From assembly GCA_050742155.1 (NCBI GenBank), contig JBOGFC010000103.1, forward strand, positions 1 through 18,723: a stretch of 18,723 bases of DNA, in the 5' to 3' direction. Below the pieces are notes generated by a model. That model made no database searches and was not told the DNA's origin. It saw only the letters and a list, made by a program, of their open reading frames with translations. This document shows positions 1 to 7,908 of this stretch, piece after piece (the first letter of the stretch is position 1; the number at the start of each line of letters is the position of its first letter). The DNA is from JBOGFC01 sp050742155 (GTDB taxonomy: Bacteria; Actinomycetota; Acidimicrobiia; Spongiisociales; JALYHC01). The position numbers and the translations under genes were made by a program.

Positions 1-2
1 GC

Positions 3-1406
3 CGGGTCTACCTGCGCAACTCGCTGGGGACCGGGGTGGCCGACCAGGCCTACTACTTCGGCAACCCCGGGGACAAGCCCTTCGCCGGCGACTTCGACGG
101 GGACGGGGTGGACACCGTCGGCCTGCATCGGGAGTCGACCGGCTTCGTCTACCTGCGCAACTCCCACACCCAGGGGGCGGCCGACCTGGCCTTCTACTAC
201 GGCGATCCCGGTGACCGGCTGGTGGCCGGGGACTGGATCGCCCAGCAGACCGACACCGTAGGGATCTTCCGGCCGAGCGAGGCCCGCTTCTACCTCCGCT
301 ACTCGAACTCGCAGGGATTCGCTGACGAGAGCTTCCCTTACGGTCAAGGTTCCTGGCTGCCGGTGGCCGGGACTTTCGGGGACATCTCCGCCGTCCCCGA
401 CCTCACCCTGCAGACCGTGGCCACCGGACTCTCCGCGCCGGTGTTCCTGACCTCGCCGCCGGGCGACCCCCGTCTTTTCGTAGTAGAGCAGCCCGGACGA
501 ATCAAGGTCCTTGAAGGCGGCTCGGTGAAGACGTTCCTGGACATCACCGGGAGCGTGGCGTTTGGCGGTGAGCGGGGGCTGCTCGGTCTGGCCTTCCATC
601 CCGGCTACTCGTCCAACGGCCGATTCTTCGTCCACTACACGCGGCAATCCGACGGTGACGTGGTGGTCGAGGAGTACCGGGTGTCGGGCGATCCCGATGT
701 GGCAGAGGGATCGCCGGTGAAGGCCTGGCTGGTGGCCGAGCACAGCCAGTTCAGCAATCACAACGGCGGGATGCTGGAGTTCGGCCCGGACGGATGGCTC
801 TACGCCTCCCTGGGTGATGGAGGCGGCAGCGGGGACCCGCTCGAGAACGGACAAAACCCCAACACCCCGCTCGGGACCATCACCCGCATCGATGTCGACG
901 GGCCCGGTGGCACCCAGATGTGGGCCTACGGGTTGCGCAACCCGTGGCGTTTCTCCTTCGACCTACCTGGTGGCCTGATCTACATCGGCGATGCCGGCCA
1001 GAATGCCTGGGAAGAGGTGGACATCGCCCCGATCTCCGCGCAGGGGATCAACTACGGGTGGGATGTGATGGAGGGCAAGCATTGCTTCGAGCCCTCGTCC
1101 GGTTGTGACCCGAGTGGTCTCACCTTGCCGGCTCTCGAATACGCCAACCCGGCTCAGGGCGACGCGGTCATCGGCGGCTTCGTCTACCGCGGAACCGTCA
1201 TCGCGGGCCTGCAAGGCGCCTATCTCTACGGCGACCTGCGAGGCTGGGTGCGTAGCTTCCGCTACGAGAGCGGCGTGATCACCGGCGAGCGGGAGTGGTT
1301 CCCGGACGTGGGGGTGCTGTTCTCGTTCGGCAGGGACACGTCGGGGGAGCTCTACGTGCTCACCGCCGATGGCCAGGTGCGCAAGATCGTGCCGGTCGGC
1401 TCCTGA
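3..1406 (+). CDS. PQQ-dependent glucose/sorbosone dehydrogenase-like secreted protein, 5'-truncated
   Basis: The frame is open to the window edge, so the N-terminus lies upstream; the GTG at 36 is internal to a repeat. The visible N-terminal third holds about 2.5 repeats of roughly 45 residues with the pattern 'YLRNS...GxAD..F.YG.PGD...AGD....DTVG', an FG-GAP/VCBS-like surface repeat. From about 'LQTVATGLSAP' to the end is a six-bladed GSDH (soluble aldose dehydrogenase) propeller. Recognisable family motifs are NHNGGMLEFGPDGWLYASLGD, YGLRNPWRFSFD, GDAGQNAWEEVD, NYGWDVMEG and GGFVYRG. Known members oxidise aldoses using PQQ and calcium outside the cytoplasmic membrane. The start and signal peptide cannot be seen. 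The catalytic domain call is strong; substrate is unknown. The stop lies 3 bases from the convergent M20 gene. Confidence 0.88.
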   Translation, partial: RVYLRNSLGTGVADQAYYFGNPGDKPFAGDFDGDGVDTVGLHRESTGFVYLRNSHTQGAADLAFYYGDPGDRLVAGDWIAQQTDTVGIFRPSEARFYLRYSNSQGFADESFPYGQGSWLPVAGTFGDISAVPDLTLQTVATGLSAPVFLTSPPGDPRLFVVEQPGRIKVLEGGSVKTFLDITGSVAFGGERGLLGLAFHPGYSSNGRFFVHYTRQSDGDVVVEEYRVSGDPDVAEGSPVKAWLVAEHSQFSNHNGGMLEFGPDGWLYASLGDGGGSGDPLENGQNPNTPLGTITRIDVDGPGGTQMWAYGLRNPWRFSFDLPGGLIYIGDAGQNAWEEVDIAPISAQGINYGWDVMEGKHCFEPSSGCDPSGLTLPALEYANPAQGDAVIGGFVYRGTVIAGLQGAYLYGDLRGWVRSFRYESGVITGEREWFPDVGVLFSFGRDTSGELYVLTADGQVRKIVPVGS

Positions 1407-1409
1407 CCT

Positions 1410-2588
1410 TTACCTCTCGCCACTTCGATAGCCCGGCGACGTCTCCCTCAGATCCGACCAGCGGTGCTCCACGGCCAGGTCGATGATCGTCCAGGCCATG
1501 GCCAGTGCCCCGTCGCGGATGGCCGCCTCCCCATCGGGAGTGATGGTGTGGGCGGCGAACTCCGGCTGGTGGTTGACCGCCTCGCCCGGCTTGATGTCCA
1601 GGAGAGGGTGCAGGCTGGGGACCACATGGCTCACGTTGCCCATGTCGGTGGAGCCGGTCGTCCCGACCGGGAGCTCCACGCCGCGCTGCATGCTACGACC
1701 GAGGGCTCGGGCGTTGCGCTCGAACAGCTCCACCAGCACCGGGGCGCTCACCAGGTCCTCGTAGTCGTGGCCCACCGGGGCCACCTCCCAGGTGCAGCCG
1801 GTGGCCTCGGCCCCGGCCGCGAAGCAGGCCAGCACCCGCTCCTTGAGCTCATCCAGCCGCTGCCGGGTGTCGGCTCGCACGTACCAGGAGGAAGCGGTGT
1901 GCTCGGGGATCACGTTGGGGGCGTCTCCTCCGTGGGTGATGATGCCGTGGATCTTGTCGGTCGGATAGAGGTGTTGACGCAGTGTGGAGATGTTCACGTA
2001 GGCCTGCACGAAGGCATCTAGGGCGTTTCGGCCCAGCTGGGGGTAGGCGGAGGCGTGGGCCGCCTTGCCGTGATAGTCGAGGTCGAGGTGGGCCACCGCC
2101 AGGGCCAGCGGATCGACCACGTCGTGGCGGGAGGGGTGGACCATCATGGCCGCCGCGGCTCCTTCGAAGGCTCCCGCCTCGATGAGGTCGACCTTGCCGC
2201 CGAAGTGCTCCTCGGCCGGCGTGCCGAGGACGGTGACCCGCAGTCCCAGCTGGTCGGCCAGCTCGGCCAGGGCAGACCCGGCCCCGGCGGCGGCCGTGGC
2301 GATGATGTTGTGTCCGCAGGCGTGGCCGACGCCGGGCAGGGCGTCGTATTCGGCGCAGATGACGACCTCCGGCCCGCCCGAGCCGATGCGGGCGGCGAAG
2401 GCGGTGGCGAGCCCATAGGCGGGATACTCGACCTCGAAGCCGCCCGTGGCCAGGAAGTCGACCAACCGCCGGGAGGACTCCTGCTCCTGGAAGGCAATCT
2501 CGGGGTGGTGGTACATCCAGTCGCTGATCTCCCGAAGTTGCTCCTCGACCTTGGCGAAGCGCTGCTCGGCTTGCTGCTTCAGATCCAT
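1410..2588 (-). CDS. M20 family metallopeptidase/amidohydrolase
   Basis: This 392-residue protein is a zinc-dependent M20 (ACY1L2/PM20D2-like) amidohydrolase. Visible metal-site motifs are EYDALPG followed by GHACGHN (His, Cys and His near the site), PAEEHFGG with the catalytic Glu pair, and MVHPSRH. The Ile-Gly rich dimerisation domain follows, then a C-terminal 'GTTGSTDMGNVSHVVPSLHP' block typical of the group. Family members cleave small N-acyl amino acids or dipeptides in the cytosol; the substrate here is not predictable. I start it at ATG 2588 (MDLKQQAEQRF). The open frame extends upstream to 2882, but that extension has no family similarity and is antisense to the lipoprotein gene. No Shine-Dalgarno is visible before 2588. 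A TACGGT -10-like hexamer lies about 8 bases upstream, so translation may be leaderless (inference). Confidence 0.9.
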   Translation of the reverse strand: MDLKQQAEQRFAKVEEQLREISDWMYHHPEIAFQEQESSRRLVDFLATGGFEVEYPAYGLATAFAARIGSGGPEVVICAEYDALPGVGHACGHNIIATAAAGAGSALAELADQLGLRVTVLGTPAEEHFGGKVDLIEAGAFEGAAAAMMVHPSRHDVVDPLALAVAHLDLDYHGKAAHASAYPQLGRNALDAFVQAYVNISTLRQHLYPTDKIHGIITHGGDAPNVIPEHTASSWYVRADTRQRLDELKERVLACFAAGAEATGCTWEVAPVGHDYEDLVSAPVLVELFERNARALGRSMQRGVELPVGTTGSTDMGNVSHVVPSLHPLLDIKPGEAVNHQPEFAAHTITPDGEAAIRDGALAMAWTIIDLAVEHRWSDLRETSPGYRSGER

Positions 2589-3147
2589 GGACGGAGACCG
2601 TAGCACCGGTAACCTCGCCTCACCTTTGTACCGATCCCTGCTTGCCGTCCTGTTGCTGGGCGCTGGCGCCTGTGGAGCGGCGACGGCCCCCACCACCACC
2701 CAGTCCCTCCCTTCCACCACCGTGGGCGAGGTGGCCGCGCCGGCCGTCGCCACCACCCTTGCCGAGTTATCACCTTGTGACCCGGCACCCTTCGTCCCCA
2801 CCCACCTCCCGGACCGGGTGGCCGAGGAACGGCCCGAGGCGGCCACCTCCTTCGTCGACCGGTTCACCGCCATCCCCGGCACCAGCGTGGGGACCTGGGC
2901 CGACCAGGCCGGCCGGCCGGTGCTGGCGCTGGTGCGTGGGGCGCTGCCTCCGGAGCGCTGGCACGAGCAACCGGAGGTGATCGAGGTGCGGGACTTCCGG
3001 GCCGCCCTCGGCCCACTCTCCGAAGGGGTGTGGGCGGTGGCCTGGTTCGAGGGACCGGGCCGCTGCGATGACTACTCTCTCTTCCTCTATCCCCCCACCG
3101 GCCCGGAAGAGGTCAGGACTGTGGCGGCCTCGCTGGTGGGGGGCTAG
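2587..3147 (+). CDS. Predicted lipoprotein of unknown function
   Basis: The 186-residue product has a lipoprotein-type signal: a basic stretch (YR), a hydrophobic core SLLAVLLLGAGA, then Cys29 as the lipidation site. A Thr/Pro/Ala-rich linker (about residues 30-55) follows, typical of exported actinobacterial lipoproteins. The remaining ~130-residue globular part contains two cysteines (SPCDP and GRCDDYS) that could form a disulfide; I do not recognise the domain. The ATG at 2587 overlaps the M20 start on the other strand. A TTG at 2626 would give the more compact signal M-YRSLLAVLLLGAGAC and is a plausible true start. The last 35 bases overlap the 3' end of the SPFH gene tail to tail. Confidence 0.72.
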   Translation: MDGDRSTGNLASPLYRSLLAVLLLGAGACGAATAPTTTQSLPSTTVGEVAAPAVATTLAELSPCDPAPFVPTHLPDRVAEERPEAATSFVDRFTAIPGTSVGTWADQAGRPVLALVRGALPPERWHEQPEVIEVRDFRAALGPLSEGVWAVAWFEGPGRCDDYSLFLYPPTGPEEVRTVAASLVGG

Positions 3148-4111
3148 CTCCTCCCTCTCCCTCCACGGGAGCGGCGACTCCGGGCTGGTCCTCTCGGGCA
3201 GGGCCGCCATCGGTGGTGCCGAACAGCTCCCGAATCGCCCCCAGGCTGGAGAGGATGCCGGTGGTTTCCATCGGGAGGAAGATTTTGGTGGCCCGCCCGT
3301 CGGCGATCCTGGCGAGCGCCTCCAGGTAGCGGATGGCGATCAGGTCGGGGGTGGGGTCGCCGGTGTGGATGGCCCCGAAGACCCGCTCGATGGCCTTCCC
3401 CTCGCCCTCGGCCACCGTCTCCAACCGAAAGCGCTCCGCGTCGGCCACCTTGCGGATCGCCTCCGCCTGTCCCTCCGCCTCCAGGATCCGGGACTGCTTG
3501 ACGCCTTCGGCCTTGAGGATGGCCGCCGCTCGCTGGCCCTCGGCCTCGGTGACCGCTGCCCGCCGGTCCCGCTCCGCCTTCATCTGGCGGTGCATGGCGT
3601 CGGTGACGTCGGGAGGCGGCTCGATGCGCTGGATCTCGACGCGCACCACCCGGGTGCCCCATTTGTCGGTGGCGTCGTCGAGGATCTGTCGCAGCTTGGC
3701 GTTGATGACCTCCCGGGAGGTGAGCGCCTCGTCCAGTTGGAGGTCGCCGACGATGTTGCGGAGGTTCGTCTGCGCCAGCTTGGTGGCCGCCACGATGAAG
3801 TTGGCCACGTTGTACTTGAGCTTGACCGGATCGGTGGCCTCGTAGTAAACCACCGCGTCCACGGTCACGGCCACGTTGTCCTCGGTGATGACCTCCTGGG
3901 GCGGGACGTCCACCACCTGCTCCCGCATGTCGACCTTCACCAGCCGTTCCACGAAGGGGATGATGAAGCGCAGGCCCGACTCCACCGTGCGGTCGTAGCG
4001 GCCCAACCGCTCTACGAGCCCCTTCTCGTAGGGCCGCACGATGCGCAGGCCGGTGGCGGCCACGACCAGCAGCACCAGAGCGATGACCGCCAGCAGGATG
4101 ATGATCTCCAT
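3113..4111 (-). CDS. SPFH/stomatin-prohibitin family membrane protein (QmcA-like)
   Basis: This 332-residue protein has one N-terminal membrane helix (about residues 3-20, MEIIILLAVIALVLLVVAA). An SPFH/Band 7 domain follows, from RIVRPYEKGLVERLGRYDRTV through PPPDVTDAMHRQM at about 20-185, then a long Ala/Glu-rich coiled coil (AERDRRAAVTEAEGQRAAAI..., about 185-265) that supports oligomer rings. The C-terminus is a low-complexity Gly/Pro tail. SPFH proteins organise membrane microdomains and often work with an NfeD partner. Here the partner lies directly upstream: the nfeD stop TGA and this ATG share one base (TGATG), implying translational coupling. The open frame upstream of ATG 4111 is a shadow of nfeD. 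The exact cellular role is not shown by the sequence. Confidence 0.92.
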   Translation of the reverse strand: MEIIILLAVIALVLLVVAATGLRIVRPYEKGLVERLGRYDRTVESGLRFIIPFVERLVKVDMREQVVDVPPQEVITEDNVAVTVDAVVYYEATDPVKLKYNVANFIVAATKLAQTNLRNIVGDLQLDEALTSREVINAKLRQILDDATDKWGTRVVRVEIQRIEPPPDVTDAMHRQMKAERDRRAAVTEAEGQRAAAILKAEGVKQSRILEAEGQAEAIRKVADAERFRLETVAEGEGKAIERVFGAIHTGDPTPDLIAIRYLEALARIADGRATKIFLPMETTGILSSLGAIRELFGTTDGGPAREDQPGVAAPVEGEGGASPPPARPPQS

Positions 4112-4563
4112 CAGGCTCTCTCCAGATCGTCGGCGGGACTGACCACCAGGCGGGACCCCCGCACGCCGGTGACGATCACCTGAGCCCCGGCAGGGATGGT
4201 CTCGCCCTCGCTGACCGCCCGCCACTCCTCGGATTCCACCCGCACCCGCCCGGTGCCCTGTACCGGGTCGACGGTCTCCAGGACGACGGCTTGGCGCCGC
4301 AAGTAGCGATTGGCCCCGATGTCCTGAAGCTGGTCACGGTCCTGCTTGCGGATGAAGCGCTGCAAGCCGACCAGCGCCACGATCGAGATCACGATGAAGG
4401 TCAGCCACTGAAGGACGAGGCCTACCCCCAGCCAGGCCAGCAGGGCCGCGGCCGCCGCTCCGATCCCGAACGGGAGCAGGAAGAAGCCGGCCGTGAAGAT
4501 CTCGGCTACGGAGAGGAAGACGGCCAGGCCGGTCCACACCCAGCGCCAGGTCTCATTGTCCAC
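4111..4563 (-). CDS. NfeD-like membrane protein (short form)
   Basis: This 150-residue protein has three or so hydrophobic helices: WVWTGLAVFLSVAEIF, a Gly/Ala-rich pair around FGIGAAAAALLAWLG, and VLQWLTFIVISIVALVGL. A C-terminal OB-fold follows: RRQAVVLETVDPVQGTGRVRV...EEWRAVSEGETIPAGAQVIVTGVRGSRLVV. This is the architecture of short NfeD proteins lacking the serine protease domain. It is first in a two-gene operon with the SPFH protein, its usual partner. The start is GTG 4563; a nearby ATG is out of frame. The 136-base leader carries a small GATGAG/CTCATC hairpin (4566-4587) just before the start and the larger inverted repeat at 4640-4683. Confidence 0.88.
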   Translation of the reverse strand: MDNETWRWVWTGLAVFLSVAEIFTAGFFLLPFGIGAAAAALLAWLGVGLVLQWLTFIVISIVALVGLQRFIRKQDRDQLQDIGANRYLRRQAVVLETVDPVQGTGRVRVESEEWRAVSEGETIPAGAQVIVTGVRGSRLVVSPADDLERA

Positions 4564-4639
4564 GAGATGAGTATGGCACAGCTCATCCCCCGGACGCTGA
4601 GCGATCGTGCCCGACTACCCCGAGGACCTCGCCGGCGTT

Positions 4640-4683
4640 CTTGCGTGAGAAACCGACCGCATATGGGGTAAAACTCACGCAAG
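4640..4683. repeat. Perfect 10-bp inverted repeat between clpB and nfeD
   Basis: CTTGCGTGAG (4640-4649) is repeated as CTCACGCAAG (4674-4683) around a 24-base, A/T-richer spacer that contains CATATG. No T-run follows on either strand, so it is not a classic terminator. The position, upstream of nfeD and just past the clpB stop, fits an operator or paired binding site. Each arm contains CTTGCGT, one base away from the CTTGAGT half-site of the HspR (HAIR) operator, but the 30-base gap between those half-sites is wrong for HAIR (7). Confidence 0.6.
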
Positions 4684-4699
4684 TTCGATCCGGTCGCCC

Positions 4700-7294
4700 T
4701 TAGCCGTGTGCGACCGCGGTCGGGACCGCCCGGAAGGCCAGCCCGTCCTGGCCGGCCTCCACCTCGATGGTGTCGCCTTCTCCGAACTTCCCCTCCAGGA
4801 TCTCGAGGGCCAGGGCGTTCTCGACCTCCTTCTGGATGAGACGCCGGAGGGGCCGGGCCCCGTAGGTGGGGTCGTAGCCGTTGGCGGCCAGCCAGTCCTT
4901 GGCCTCCTCGGTGAGGATGATGCCGATGCGCCGCTCGGCCAGGCGGTCACGCAATCGCTCCACCTGGATCTCCACCACCTTGCGCAGTTCCTCAGGGGCG
5001 AGGCGGTGGAACACGATGATGTCGTCCACCCGGTTGATGAACTCGGGGCGGAAGCCCTGCCGGACGGCCTTCATGACCCGCTCCCGCACGGCCTCCTCGG
5101 GCAGGTCGGGGTCGATGAGCTCCGAGCCCAGGTTGGAGGTCATGATCAGCACCGTGTTGGTGAAGTCCACCGTGCGTCCCTGGCCGTCGGTGAGCCGGCC
5201 CTCGTCCATCACCTGCAGGAGCACGTTGAACACGTCCGGGTGGGCTTTCTCGATTTCGTCGAGCAGGATCACCGAGTAGGGGCGCCGGCGGATGGCCTCG
5301 GTGAGCTGGCCGCCTTCCTCGTACCCGACGTAGCCCGGAGGCGCCCCGATCAGGCGGCTGACCGTGTGCTTCTCCATGTACTCGGACATGTCGAGGCGCA
5401 CCATCGCCCGCTCGTCGTCGAAGAGGAACTCGGCCAAGGCCCGGGCCAGCTCGGTCTTCCCCACCCCCGTGGGGCCCAGGAGGATGAACGAGCCGATCGG
5501 GCGGTGGGGGTCGGCCAGCCCGGCCCGCGAGCGGCGAATGGCGTCGGACACCGCGGTGACCGCATCGTCCTGGCCGACCACCCGCTGGTGGAGGTGCTCC
5601 TCGAGGCGGACCAGCTTCTCGATCTCCCCTTCCATGAGCCGGGAGACCGGGATGCCCGTCCAGCGGCTCACCACCTCGGCCACGTCCTCCTCGTCCACCT
5701 CCTCCTTGAGCATGAGGCCCTCCGCCTGGAGCTCGCCCAAGGCCTTCTCTTCCTGGGTCAGGCGCCCCTCCAGCTCCCGGAGATGCCCGTAGCGGAGCTC
5801 GGCGGCCCGCTCCAGGTTCGCCTCCCGCTCGGCCCGCTCCGCCTCGGCCTTGAGGTCCTCGATCTCGGCCATCGTCTCGCGGATCTGGGTGATGGCCTCC
5901 ATCTCCTGTTGCCAGCGGGCGGTGAGCTCGTCGGATTCCTCCCGCAGGTTGGCCAGCTCCTCCTCCAGAGAGGCGAGGCGTTCCTGGGAGGCCGGGTCGG
6001 TCTCCTTCCCCAGGGCGGTCCGCTCTATCTCCAGTTGCTTGATCCTGCGACTCAGCTCGTCGATCTCCTCCGGCATCGAGTCGATCTCGATGCGCAGGCG
6101 GCTGGCCGCCTCGTCGATCAGGTCGATGGCCTTGTCGGGAAGGAATCGACCGCTGATGTAGCGGTCGGAGAGCATGGCCGCCGCCACCAGGGCGGAGTCG
6201 GTGATGCGGACCCCGTGGTGCACCTCGTAGCGCTCCTTGAGGCCCCGCAGGATGGCCACCGTGTCCTCCACCGAGGGAGGCTGGACGAAGATGGGGGCGA
6301 AGCGCCGCTCCAGGGCGGCGTCCTTCTCGACGTACCGGCGGTACTCGTCGAGGGTGGTGGCCCCGATCATGCGCAGCTCGCCTCTGGCCAGCATGGGCTT
6401 GATCATGTTGGAGGCGTCCACCGCTCCCTCGGCCGCCCCGGCCCCGACGATGGTGTGCATCTCGTCCACGAAGGTGATGATCTCTCCCTCGGCCCCCTTG
6501 ATCTCGGCCAGCACCGCCTTGAGGCGCTCCTCGAACTCGCCCCGGTACTTGGCGCCGGCCACCATGGCCCCCACGTCGAGGGCGATGACTCGTTTGCCCT
6601 TCAGGCCCTCGGGGACATCGCCGTCGACGATGCGCTGGGCGAGGCCCTCCACGATGGCAGTCTTGCCCACTCCTGGCTCCCCGATCAGCACGGGGTTGTT
6701 CTTGGTGCGGCGGCTGAGCACCTGGATGACCCGGCGGATCTCGTCGTCCCGGCCGATGACGGGATCCAGCTTGCCCCGCCCGGCCAGCTCCACGAGATCC
6801 CGCCCGTACTGCTCGAGGGCGGCGAAGGTGTCCTCCGGGGTGGGGGTGGTGACCCGTTGGCGGCCCCGCACCTCCACCAGTGCCTCGAGCACGGCTTGGC
6901 GGGTGATCCCCAGGTCGCGCAGCAAGCGGCCGGCCTCACCTTCCGATTCGGTCAGGGCCAGGATGAGGTGCTCCACCGAGACGTAGTCGTCCTTGAGGCC
7001 CTGGCGGGCCTGATCGGCCCCCTCCAGGACGGTCAGCAGCCCCTGGCCCATGCTCTGGGGGATCTCGCCGTAGACCTTGGGAAGACGGCCCAGCGCCTGG
7101 TCGAGGCGGTTGCGCACGGTGGCCGGCTGCACCCCCAGCGCGTTGAGGAGCGGGTAGACCAGCCCCTCGCTCTGGGCCAGGAGGGCGGCCAGCAGGTGCT
7201 CCGGCTCGACGTACTGGTTGTTGCGGGCCCGAGCGACCTCTTGGGCGGCGAGCAGCGCCTCTTGCGACTTCTGGGTGAGCTTGTTGAGGTCCAT
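4700..7294 (-). CDS. clpB: ATP-dependent protein disaggregase ClpB
   Basis: The 864-residue length is normal for ClpB. The N-terminal Clp double repeat (about 1-145) starts MDLNKLTQKSQEALLAAQ. NBD1 has Walker A GEPGVGKTAIVEG and Walker B IITFVDEMHTIVGAG. The Glu/Arg-rich coiled-coil middle domain (about 400-525) separates ClpB from ClpA/C. NBD2 has GPTGVGKTELARALAEFLF and VILLDEIEKAHPDVFN, with the C-terminal GARPLRRLIQKEVEN sensor-2 region. There is no ClpP-binding loop or zinc finger. It rescues aggregated proteins together with DnaK/DnaJ/GrpE, which are encoded in this window about 6 kb away on the same strand. The start is ATG 7294, within a CCATGG, with only 23 bases to the divergent thioesterase start. 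No HAIR operator is visible upstream, so HspR control is not evident here. Confidence 0.97.
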   Translation of the reverse strand: MDLNKLTQKSQEALLAAQEVARARNNQYVEPEHLLAALLAQSEGLVYPLLNALGVQPATVRNRLDQALGRLPKVYGEIPQSMGQGLLTVLEGADQARQGLKDDYVSVEHLILALTESEGEAGRLLRDLGITRQAVLEALVEVRGRQRVTTPTPEDTFAALEQYGRDLVELAGRGKLDPVIGRDDEIRRVIQVLSRRTKNNPVLIGEPGVGKTAIVEGLAQRIVDGDVPEGLKGKRVIALDVGAMVAGAKYRGEFEERLKAVLAEIKGAEGEIITFVDEMHTIVGAGAAEGAVDASNMIKPMLARGELRMIGATTLDEYRRYVEKDAALERRFAPIFVQPPSVEDTVAILRGLKERYEVHHGVRITDSALVAAAMLSDRYISGRFLPDKAIDLIDEAASRLRIEIDSMPEEIDELSRRIKQLEIERTALGKETDPASQERLASLEEELANLREESDELTARWQQEMEAITQIRETMAEIEDLKAEAERAEREANLERAAELRYGHLRELEGRLTQEEKALGELQAEGLMLKEEVDEEDVAEVVSRWTGIPVSRLMEGEIEKLVRLEEHLHQRVVGQDDAVTAVSDAIRRSRAGLADPHRPIGSFILLGPTGVGKTELARALAEFLFDDERAMVRLDMSEYMEKHTVSRLIGAPPGYVGYEEGGQLTEAIRRRPYSVILLDEIEKAHPDVFNVLLQVMDEGRLTDGQGRTVDFTNTVLIMTSNLGSELIDPDLPEEAVRERVMKAVRQGFRPEFINRVDDIIVFHRLAPEELRKVVEIQVERLRDRLAERRIGIILTEEAKDWLAANGYDPTYGARPLRRLIQKEVENALALEILEGKFGEGDTIEVEAGQDGLAFRAVPTAVAHG

Positions 7295-7317
7295 GGTCGC
7301 TATGGGAAGATAGCCGG

Positions 7318-7908
7318 GTGGAAGCCAAACCGTCCTCGGCCTCGGTGACGCGCCTCACCCAGGTGATGCAGCCGGGCGACGCCAACATCGCCGGGTTCGT
7401 GCACGGCGGCTCGATCATGAAGCTGGTCGATACCGCCGCCGGCATCGCCGCCATCCGCCACTGCGGCGGACGAGCCGTGACAGCCCAGGTGGACTCGCTC
7501 TCCTTCCTGGCGCCGGTGCACATCGGGGACATCATCCAGCTGGTCGCCTCCGTCAACCAGTCCTGGCGTACCTCGATGGAGGTGGGGGTGAGGGTGGAAC
7601 GGGAGAACCCACTGACGGGCGAGCGGACCCACACCACCAGTGCCTACCTGACCTTTGTGGCGGTGGACGCCGGTGGCACGCCGGTCCCGGTCCCCCCCGT
7701 GCGAGCTGAGACGGAGGAGGAGCGGCGCCGTCAGCGAGAGGCCAACGTCCGCCGAGAGGGCCGGATCCGCCTCCGGGACCAGATCGCCGCCGAGAGGGGA
7801 TCCTCTCCCCCTCCCCCTGGGAAGGGGTTGGCGGGCACTCCCCCTCCCCCTGGGAGGGGGTTGGCGGGCTCTCCCCCTCCCCCTGGGAGGGGGTTGGCGG
7901 GAGGGTGA
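7318..7908 (+). CDS. Acyl-CoA thioesterase, hotdog fold (BACH-like), with repeat-derived tail
   Basis: This is a 196-residue single-hotdog thioesterase. The catalytic-loop signature GDANIAGFVHGGSIMKLVDTAA is typical of cytosolic acyl-CoA hydrolases, followed by the central sheet (AVTAQVDSLSFLAPVHIGD) and HTTSAYLTFVAVD. Residues ~125-160 are a charged Arg/Glu helix. The last ~35 residues are three copies of (S/T)PPPPG(R/K)GLAG, encoded by a tandem 33-bp hairpin repeat (7805-7901), which I consider a DNA-repeat insertion and not part of the fold. Start is GTG 7318, with a GGGAAGA stretch upstream. The stop TGA overlaps the archease ATG (TGATG). Function: hydrolysis of acyl-CoA to free acid and CoA; chain-length preference cannot be read from sequence. 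Confidence 0.88.
   Translation: MEAKPSSASVTRLTQVMQPGDANIAGFVHGGSIMKLVDTAAGIAAIRHCGGRAVTAQVDSLSFLAPVHIGDIIQLVASVNQSWRTSMEVGVRVERENPLTGERTHTTSAYLTFVAVDAGGTPVPVPPVRAETEEERRRQREANVRREGRIRLRDQIAAERGSSPPPPGKGLAGTPPPPGRGLAGSPPPPGRGLAGG
7805..7901 (+). repeat. Tandem 33-bp hairpin repeat, three copies, in frame
   Basis: Three units start at 7805, 7838 and 7871, each 31 bases of CTCCCCCTCCCCCTGGGAGG-type sequence ending in GTTGGCGGG, with two linking bases. The core of copies 2 and 3 is a perfect hairpin: CCCCCTCCC, loop CCT, GGGAGGGGG; copy 1 has one changed base. The unit is a multiple of three, so it adds (S/T)PPPPG(R/K)GLAG per copy to the thioesterase. The end of copy 3 also supplies the purine-rich GGGAGGG just before the archease start. 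The same 9-bp stem recurs at both ends of grpE. Confidence 0.9.

Noticed and set aside
3148..3175. C/T-rich stretch at the 3' end of the SPFH gene resembling the hairpin repeats
   Set aside because: It lacks the matching G-rich arm, so it does not form the stem that defines the family.
4566..4587. GATGAG/CTCATC hairpin just before the nfeD start
   Set aside because: The 6-bp stem with a 10-base loop is too weak and common to call a riboregulator.
4706..7348. 880-codon open frame on the plus strand across clpB
   Set aside because: It mirrors clpB codon structure (His/Leu/Gly/Val-rich), matches no family I know, and has no ribosome site.
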